From contig CAJNDS010001158.1 in assembly GCA_905221605.1 (NCBI GenBank), positions 466,001 to 530,000 of the forward strand: a stretch of DNA of 64,000 nt, read 5' to 3'. The notes under the pieces are model-generated. The model made no database searches. It had not been told where the DNA came from and saw only the letters and a program-made list of their open reading frames with translations. Both the position numbers and the translations under genes were made by a program. This document shows, piece by piece, positions 57,505 through 64,000 of the stretch (its first letter is position 1; every line of letters begins with the position of its first letter). Origin of the DNA: Symbiodinium natans (taxonomy: Eukaryota; Sar; Dinophyceae; Suessiales; Symbiodiniaceae).

Positions 57505-60500
57505 ATGGCGTCGGCGAGTTGGACTGACGGCCTTGCATCGGCGCAGGCGGCGACGAAGGAAGGAAAGTTCTTCGATGCCGTTCAGTTCCTCAACTCCTGC
57601 ATGCAGGACTATGCCAAGGTCCTTGGGGACGAGTCGGACAAAGTGTTGAAGCTCCCCGCCGCCTTCGTGGAAGAGGTCGAACCCAAAATCTCGCAGGAGC
57701 AGAAGGAAACCCTCAGACAGATGTACGTGCTCCGCGGTGACATCCTCGTGGGTCTAGGCGCCAACAAACGTGCAGCTGTCGACTATGGGTGTGCTCAAGC
57801 TTTGGGGAACCCAGACGCGGCATTGAAGGAGAAGCTCTCGAAGGTTCAGGCCGCCGTGAAGGGAGCCGATCCTGACAGCAAGATCCCCGTGACGGTGCTC
57901 ACCGGGTTCCTTGGGGACCCCATGAACCCTTAAAGGGCTTATGGTCACTATACCTTAATAGGAATTATAGTAGAATAGGGTATATATGGTCACTATACCT
58001 TAATAGGAACTATAGTAGTATAGGGTACATAACTCCCCCCCCATTTTTGGGGGCTCAGTTCGTCCCCAAGGTTTCTTGGCAGCGGGAAAACGACACTGCT
58101 CAATCGCATCTTGCATGAGAACCATGGCAAGCGCATTGGCATCATCGAGAATGAGTTCGGCGAGGTTGGCATCGACGACAGCTTAATTGAGGCAGGCCCA
58201 CTGGCAACCCAAGAGAACGTCATCGAGATGAACAATGGCTGCATTTGCTGTACCGTTCGGGGTGACCTCATTGCTGGCCTCAAGAAGATGATTCTTTGGG
58301 ATAATTGCTTGGAAATACGTTCAAATTTTTGGGCACTTCTATCCCTATAAGAAGCTGCAAGAATTGCAGTCTTTTGCTAGGGTCTCCAGGGTTTAGGGTT
58401 TAGGGTTTAGGGTTTAGGGTTCCCCTAAACCCTAAACCCTAAACCCTAAACCCTAAACCCTAAACCCTAAACCCTAAACCCTAAACCCTAAACTCATACC
58501 CTAAACCCTAGTTTTATGCTGGGGTCTCCAACATCAGTAGAGGATTAAGAAGTCGACCAAAAGCGGCAAGCCTCTGGATGGTGTCATCATCGAGACAACT
58601 GGCTTGGCAGACCCAGCCCCTGTTTCTCGGTCATAGTTGGGTAACATCTTACATTGTTTAGGGGTTAGGGTTTAGGGTTTAGGGTTTAGGGTTTAAGGGT
58701 ACTTAACTTAAGCCCAATAAGGAATAATGAAGCATTATAATTCTTTAATACTCTCCCAACCATGAACTAGGTTGCTCAGACATTTTTCGCCGATGACTTT
58801 GTGCAGCAGAACCTGGCGCTGGATGGAATCCTAGGTGGACCAGTGGTACGCTTTACCCTTCCTTTTTGGTTTTCTACTAATTTTAATTGCTTAAGAACCC
58901 CGAAAAAATAGAATATATGTTGCTTATCAAGGGTAATATAGGGATTTTTTTAAAAAATCTATTGGGGTAGTAGTTCTGGGTTCCCTTAACCAACCAAAAA
59001 AAGGGTGCCCTTATTAGAATATGGTTACTGGGCTACTAAGGATCTAGGTGGGCCCCGTTGGGAGAATTGTTCTAGACCCGTTTTTGGGTCGAGGAGAGGA
59101 TCCTATTTGGGAATCTTAGGTAGGCCCCTGGGATATTTTGTGTTTTCCCTTGTTGGGTTTCATAGGATCACACTTGGGAATATTTTTTTAAATAGAGGGT
59201 TTAAGGGGCCATCCCAGCTTACCCTAAAACCCTAAACCCTAAACCCTAAACCCTAAACCTAGGAATTGTGACCCTCGTGGATGCCAAGCATCTGCTCATG
59301 CACCTGGACGAGGAGAAGCCCGAAGGCGTCGAGAACGAGGCTGTGGAGCAGTTGCCGGATAGGGTGTTGGGATGTTTCTTTTTGACTTATCTATTGATTT
59401 GTTATAACTGTTTTTGAATTAATTATTTTTTTGTATTGTTTTAAATTGGACTTAAGAGGATCATGTTTCAGGAGTATCTTTTTAAGAAGGGGGGGAGCAA
59501 CTTGGGATGTTCCCCCTTCTACGCACAGTCCTTCATAGGGATTATTGTACCCCCGACTATGATCCCTATTAAGGACTGTTAGTATCAGGGGGAACATCCC
59601 AAGGGCCAACCTCGAAAAGGGTTTATGGTTCATACACCCTCATAAGGATTATAGCAGTACAGGGCATATGGTCCCAATTGTAGGGTTCATTTGGTTCCCA
59701 ACCCAGGTTGGCATTTGCAGACCGCATCCTCTTGAACAAGTGCGACCTTGTCGACGAGGCCCACTTGGTGGAAGTCGAGAGGCGCATTACGATGACCCTT
59801 GGGACGAGATGAACCCTAAAATTGGGGTCATGTACCCTACACTACGATAATTCCTATTAAGGTATATGAGCCATAAACCCTTTAAAAAAGGGTTATATAC
59901 CTTCTACTACTTTAATTCCTATTCAGGTATACGAGCCATGAACCCTTTTAGGGTTCTTTTGGCCCCCAAGGATCAACGACACGGTGAAGATCCGGCGCAC
60001 CACGCAAAGCAAGGTAGACATGGATTTCATCCTCGGCATCCAGGCCTTTAACCTCGATACCAGGTAGGCCTGTGGGACATTTTTTCATATTTTCCCTTAC
60101 TAAATTAAAGAGGATCATACTCAGGAATATTAACCCTAAACCCTAAACCCTAAACCCTAAACCCTAAACCCTAAACCCTAAACCCTAAACCCTAAACCCT
60201 AAACCCTAAACCCTAAAACCCTAAAACCCTAAACCCTAAAACCCTAAACCCTAAAACCCTAAAACCCTAAAACCCTCAAAAACCCTAAAACCCTAAAACC
60301 CTAAAACCCTAAAACCCTAAAACCCTAAAACCCTAAAACCCTAAACCCTAAAAAAAAACCCTTAAACCCTTAAACCCTTAAACTTAAAAAACCTTAAACC
60401 CTTAAACCCTTAAACCCTTAAACCTTAAAACCCTAAACCCTTAAACCTTAAACCTAAAACCCTAAAACCCTAAAACCCTAAAACCCTAAAACCCTAAAAC

Positions 60501-61717
60501 CCTAAAACCTAAAACCCTAAAACCCTCCCTAAACCCTAAAAAAAACCCTAAAACCCTAAAACCCTAAAACCCTAAAACCCTAAAACCCTAAAACCCTAAA
60601 ACCCTAAAACCCTAAAACCCTAAAACCCTAAAACCCTAAAACCCTAAAACCCTAAAACCCTAAAACCCTAAAACCCTAAAACCCTAAAACCTAAACCCTA
60701 AACCCTAAACCCTAAAACCCTAAACCCTAAACCCTTCAGAGGGTTCTTATAAGGGGCCATCCTAGGATAAGATCCTCGAAATGGACGACGGCTTCCTGGA
60801 GGACAACCAGGACCATTTGGGATGTTTAGGGTTTGGGGTTGAGGGTTGAGGGTTTAGGCTGAGGGTTTAGAGTTTCGGGTTTAGGGGTTAGGGCTTATAC
60901 GAACAGCTCCTTAATAGGGATTGTAGTACCCACTATTCTCATCCCTATTAAGGCAGCTGTTAGTATAAGGGGGAACATCCCAAAGGACCATCAGCATGAC
61001 GACCGCGTGACATCCGCCGGGTTCCACGTGAAGGGCGAGGTGGATCAGCAGAAGCTGAATGAATGGTTTCTTGGTGTATCCCAGTGGTGCCCTCTGCCTT
61101 CTTTTTTGGGGTTCTGGGTCCGTTAGCTTCTTGGTGTATCCCAGTGGTACCCTCTACCTTCTTTTTTGGGGTTCTGGGTCCGTTAGCTTCTTGGTGTATC
61201 TCAGTGGTGCCCTTTACCTTCTTTTTGGGGTTCTGGGGTCCCTCTTTACCTCTTGTGTGTTTTTGGGTTTCTGGGGTCCCTTACTTCTAGTAGGCAACCC
61301 GACAGAGTTTGATATGGTTTCTGGGCGACCAAGGCTTGGCACGCTGCTCAAGGAGAAGGGGGCTGACCTCTTCCGCACGAAGGGTGTGCTGGCTGTGCAA
61401 GGCATGAAGGAGAAGTTTGTCTTCCAGGCAGTGCACATGGCCTTCACCGGCTCCCCACAGCGCGCCTGGGAGCCTGATGAGGAGCGCATCTGCAAGCTCA
61501 CCTTCATCGGCAACTAGGCAGGCCTTTGGGATGTTCTACATGTTCATACATTTTCCCTTATTGGGTTTAAGAGGATCTTGCTCCTAAACCCGAAACCTTA
61601 AACCTTTCAGAGGGGGTTTCAAGGGCCATCCAAGGCAAGAACGTCAACAAGGCCGAGCTCGAGGTTGAATTCCGAAGGTGCATCGTGGGGGGACCGGCCA
61701 AGGGCGGATATGCGTGA
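57505..61717 (+). CDS. G3E/CobW-family GTPase with N-terminal helical extension, complete 11-exon gene
   Basis: G3E GTPases act as metallochaperones or metal-insertion factors; eukaryotic relatives (CBWD/ZNG1) handle zinc. Exons: 57505-57905, 58071-58289, 58543-58621, 58771-58825, 59263-59350, 59707-59790, 59971-60055, 60766-60810, 60986-61073, 61294-61509, 61635-61717. They sum to 1443 bases, all junctions in frame, 480 residues, stop TGA. Residues 1-130 form a helical, TPR-like extension. The Walker A motif GFLGSGKTT spans 134-142, the metal-binding CxCC motif GCICC 190-194, ETTGLADP 224-231 and NKCD 291-294. DHQHDD lies near 353-358, and a CobW C-terminal domain ends with FRTKGVLAVQG and FVFQAVHMAF. 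The intron-9 join adds about 14 residues (FLGNPTEFDMVSGR) and is the least sure. The substrate metal is unknown. Donors are GA (5), GT (4) and GC (1), and acceptors are always AG|G. Confidence 0.95.
57909..58071. mobile_element. Introner, family A (CobW intron 1)
   Basis: Ends CCTTGGGGACCCCATGAACCC and GGCTCAGTTCGTCCCCAAGG. The intron 57906-58070 starts GTT just outside the left end and stops at CCAAG within the right end; GTT recurs at the start of exon 2. The 46-bp core (tggtcactataccttaatag...) is present twice in tandem. Confidence 0.93.
58388..58510. repeat. Head-to-head telomeric arrays in CobW intron 2
   Basis: Five TTTAGGG units run directly into about ten CCCTAAA units at gggttccccta (about 58422). 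This is the orientation expected of two fused telomeres, but it sits inside a 253-bp intron. Confidence 0.95.
58874..58973. mobile_element. Palindromic element, family C (in CobW intron 4)
   Basis: Left end ctactaattttaattgctta, family core (agaatatatgttgcttatca, gggtaatatagggatt), right end attggggtagtag. It is nested in the 437-bp intron 58826-59262. Confidence 0.75.
59502..59602. mobile_element. Introner-like element, family B (in CobW intron 5)
   Basis: TTGGGATGTTCCCCC and GGGGGAACATCCCAA are perfect 15-bp inverted ends. The flanks GGAGCAAC and GGGCCAAC match at 6 of 8. A partial family A copy follows at 59618-59705, and a lone family B end lies at 59370, so intron 5 is a stack of three elements. 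Confidence 0.88.
59797..59971. mobile_element. Introner, family A (CobW intron 6)
   Basis: Ends CCTTGGGACGAGATGAACCC and GGTTCTTTTGGCCCCCAAGG. The donor GAT is 6 bases left of the element and GAT recurs after the acceptor CCCAAG. The core (ctactactttaattcctatt) is duplicated in tandem, as in intron 1. Confidence 0.9.
60131..60735. repeat. 600-bp degenerate telomeric array filling CobW intron 7
   Basis: It begins as perfect CCCTAAA (60131-60205), then becomes CCCTAAAA octamers (60205-60345), CCCTTAAA units (60355-60445) and again CCCTAAAA (60450-60690), ending with CCCTAAA. Variants are arranged in blocks. It occupies most of the 710-bp intron 60056-60765. Confidence 0.95.
60817..60983. mobile_element. 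Introner, family B (CobW intron 8) with perfect target duplication
   Basis: The ends TTGGGATGTT and AACATCCCAA are perfect inverted repeats. AGGACCAT occurs immediately on both sides (60809-60816 and 60984-60991). Intron 60811-60985 starts GACCAT and ends AAAG, leaving one AGGACCAT in the message. The left interior carries degenerate TTTAGGG/TTGAGGG units. Confidence 0.96.
61071..61275. repeat. 60-bp tandem repeat forming CobW intron 9
   Basis: About three and a half copies of agcttcttggtgtatcccag ... ttttttggggttctgggtcc. Each copy begins with TTCTTG|GTGTATC, the same sequence as the exon 9/intron 9 junction. Confidence 0.93.
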
Positions 61718-63259
61718 GAGCGCGCGGCTTCTGGGCATGGGGTTCGGGCTTAGGGTTTAGAGTTCCCCTAAACCCTAAACCCTAAACCCATGGGCTCATT
61801 TAGTGCTCACTTTTGGAGGGCTTCTCTTTTTTTTGACGTTGCTGTCATTTTGTTAGTCCCGTGTCCCACAGGGGACATGCAGGAGGGGTGACACTTCACC
61901 ATGAAGGCAAGATTGCTTCAAGTGATCTTTTGAATTCAGTGTCTGTCACACGCACAGCAGACAGATGCCAGCATCAAAAGGGGCACTGCTCGAGAGGTTG
62001 CTTGCATGAATCACGCCCGTTTTTTCCCGTTTTTTCCTAAAACCCTGTCCTGTCTAGAGTCTAGGGCATGTGGCCTAGTATGTATGTCAGGTTGAGACAT
62101 TATTTATATGTATGTGATCCATGTTGCGATTCGGTCTATGTGAAATTCTTTCTGTGAGCGGCTGACTCCTCGGTGATCTCGCAGGGAGTATCCTATGATT
62201 TGTTCTGCAAGTTTTCTGCGGGTTTTTGTGGTGTTTCGGCGACTTCTTGTGATGTTCGTGTGAATGCCTAGAACACAGAAGAAAACAATGAAGCTTCTCC
62301 AAGTCTGCGTGCCACATGAAGTCTTAAACCTAAGCTAGCACTGGCCGCCGTCAACGATGCCGCTGTAGATGGGTGCGGCATTTGCGGAGGAACGATAGTC
62401 GTGTTTTGCCATTTCGCAAGGGCGTAGTCTGCGAAGAGCTTCTTCAACCCTAAACCCTAAACCCTAAACCCTAAACCCTAAACCCTAAACCCTAAACCCT
62501 AAACCCTAAACCCTAAACCCTAAACCCTCCGAGCCGGCGGCATCCTAGCAACGCTCTCCTGAGATCAGGACTCTCAGCTATCGTTTTTTTTATTGGCCTG
62601 AATGAAAGGCTGTGGCCGAAGTGAACGAGGCAAATCTTGCAGCCGGACTTATCGAATGTATGGCGCTTGAATATCTAGGGAAACAGGATTTGTATGTGAG
62701 AGAGGCTTTCCTAACATTGGGAAAGTCCAGGATTGTGTAAGAAAGCTAAGAGAGAAAATGTAAATTTTGTTCGAAAACTATCGCGAAATCAATGCTTTTC
62801 CTATGAAAACTTCGGAAAGCAGAGGGCTACAGTGCAGCCAGCAGCAAACACAAAAAAACTAAACCCTCAGCGCATTGGATCTGGCATCCCGAATTAGGAG
62901 TTGGGGCCCGGTGCAATCGCATCCAAGATCTACACCTGCACGCAGCCGTTTTATCATTCCGGCTCGTTCCGGGCACCACCAGCTGAAGTAAGGGTGTTCA
63001 GGGTGCGCACGGCACATGCCGACAAGGATGCCATTCTCTTAGCTGCACCGAATCTAGCTTTAACAGATGCGCATGCTGGATGGCAAGGGCTCATGCCCCC
63101 CCCCCCCCCCCCCCCCCTCCTTCACGCGAGGCCCGCAAAGCCAGTCCCCAAAGCGAAGCACAGTTGCAGTGCACCTACAAGCTCCTAAGCTTCTGTCCGA
63201 AACACCCCAAGTTCTCCTAAACCCTAAACCCTAAACCCTAAACCCTAAACCCTAAACCC
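61718..63259. other. Region downstream of CobW
   Basis: It holds small telomeric stretches at 61765-61790, an array at 62448-62528, a C run at 63096-63117 and an array at 63217-63278 that extends past the region's end. At 62332-62390 a peptide LALAAVNDAAVDGCGICGG looks coding but has no partner exon. The frame 62901-63188 is interrupted by the C run. No gene is supported. Confidence 0.45.
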
Positions 63260-63299
63260 TAAACCCTAAACCCTAAACCAACAAGAAATGTGCAACAGC

Positions 63300-63395
63300 C
63301 TACAAGCCCCCCAAAACCCTGCTACGGTGCGTCCGATGTATGCAGAGTACACCGATGAAGGGCCAAAGGAAGACGCACGCCAAGCAGCCCTGGAG
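63300..63395 (+). CDS. Probable exon of an unidentified gene
   Basis: The frame reads NPATVRPMYAEYTDEGPKED, then ARQAALEA. It is highly charged and shows none of the repeat signature around it. It ends at a possible GC donor (GAG|GCCGGG) two bases before a TTTAGGG array (63400-63430). The 5' edge is not determined and no family is recognised. Confidence 0.4.
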
Positions 63396-64000
63396 GCCGG
63401 GTTTAGGGTTTAGGGTTTAGGGTTTAGGGTCCAAGCGTCTTGTAGATGAAAGTCTTCAGGAGCCACTTTGCGGCTCGAAGTTCGAAGCCCCGTAAAATTG
63501 GCGCAAATGATGCATTGACAATTTCTGCGAAGTGCGGGCTGGCACGGCTTGGAGACCTGCGGCTAGCCACACTTTCATTCCACAACTCACTCGTTTTAAA
63601 GGAAAATATAGGTTTTTTTAGAGTCTTAAAATCTCAACATCTCCGCTTCATTCCCAACATTTCTCTTTCCTGGATCAGGCACCTCCTCTTGCTGCGAGTG
63701 CGACAGAGAGCAGCGACAGTTTACGGCAGCCGCTCGCCCCTGCAATGCCAGGGTTACACCAGGGAAGGATTGCACAATCTCTTTTGACAGTTGAGTCTTC
63801 AACCGTTGCATCGACAGCTCAGTTTGTCGCGTCAGGGAACCATTGGCTTTGCTGTTTGCAGCCAAATGCAGTATTCTTCATGCTTCGCGACTCTGTCTCA
63901 TACTGTCTGTTAACGCGTTTTTTGGGGACTCTGCGGTCATGCAGTCTGATGCACAGGTCATGTGCAGATGCGCAGTGGGAACGTATCTTTGAAATCTTCG

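Overview
This window looks like nuclear DNA of a dinoflagellate, or at least of a close alveolate relative. Four things suggest it. All resolved introns follow a G[C/A/T]...AG|G pattern in which most donors are GC or GA. Every gene I could resolve reads on the + strand. Plant-type telomere heptamers (TTTAGGG/CCCTAAA) are scattered in roughly eighty internal arrays. Genes are cut into many tiny exons by introns full of short palindromic elements. Simple ORF reading fails here, so genes were rebuilt by joining peptides that match known families under the AG|G rule and checking that reading frames close.

Layout. 2-454 is the end of a methyltransferase gene. 2308-12463 holds the C-terminal part of a P1B-type copper ATPase in about ten short exons. 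14459-14694 is the end of an unidentified gene whose last intron is a palindromic element. 19861-20105 is a probable exon pair. 20270-21760 is a 62-bp minisatellite with a 445-bp higher-order repeat. 25597-37180 is a complete ribosomal protein eS19 gene: 12 exons, 507 coding bases spread over 11.6 kb. Its 5.8-kb intron appears to contain a second, same-strand gene (31332-33466) for a small Trp-rich protein. 37181-48971 is mostly repeats, with a long Ala/Pro-rich ORF at 41317-41991. 48972-49390 holds exons of an unknown protein. 49.6-57.5 kb is repeats plus isolated exon-like pieces. 57505-61717 is a complete 11-exon G3E/CobW GTPase gene (1443 coding bases, 480 residues). The last 2.3 kb has telomeric arrays and one probable exon.

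The most interesting content is the intron system. At least ten families of 90-200-bp inverted-repeat elements occur (called A-K here). Several sit exactly as introns with the target duplication at the splice junctions, which is the signature of introners (transposons that create introns). In CobW intron 8 an element with perfect 10-bp terminal repeats is flanked by a perfect 8-bp duplication whose AG|GA supplies both splice sites. In family A the 3' terminal repeat itself supplies the acceptor. The telomeric arrays are layered on this: they fill introns, interrupt element copies, occur head-to-head, and expand to 600 bp inside one CobW intron.

Limits: no alignments or database searches could be run. 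Family names rest on motif recognition and splice sites on frame continuity. Exons shorter than about 20 bases and divergent exons will have been missed.
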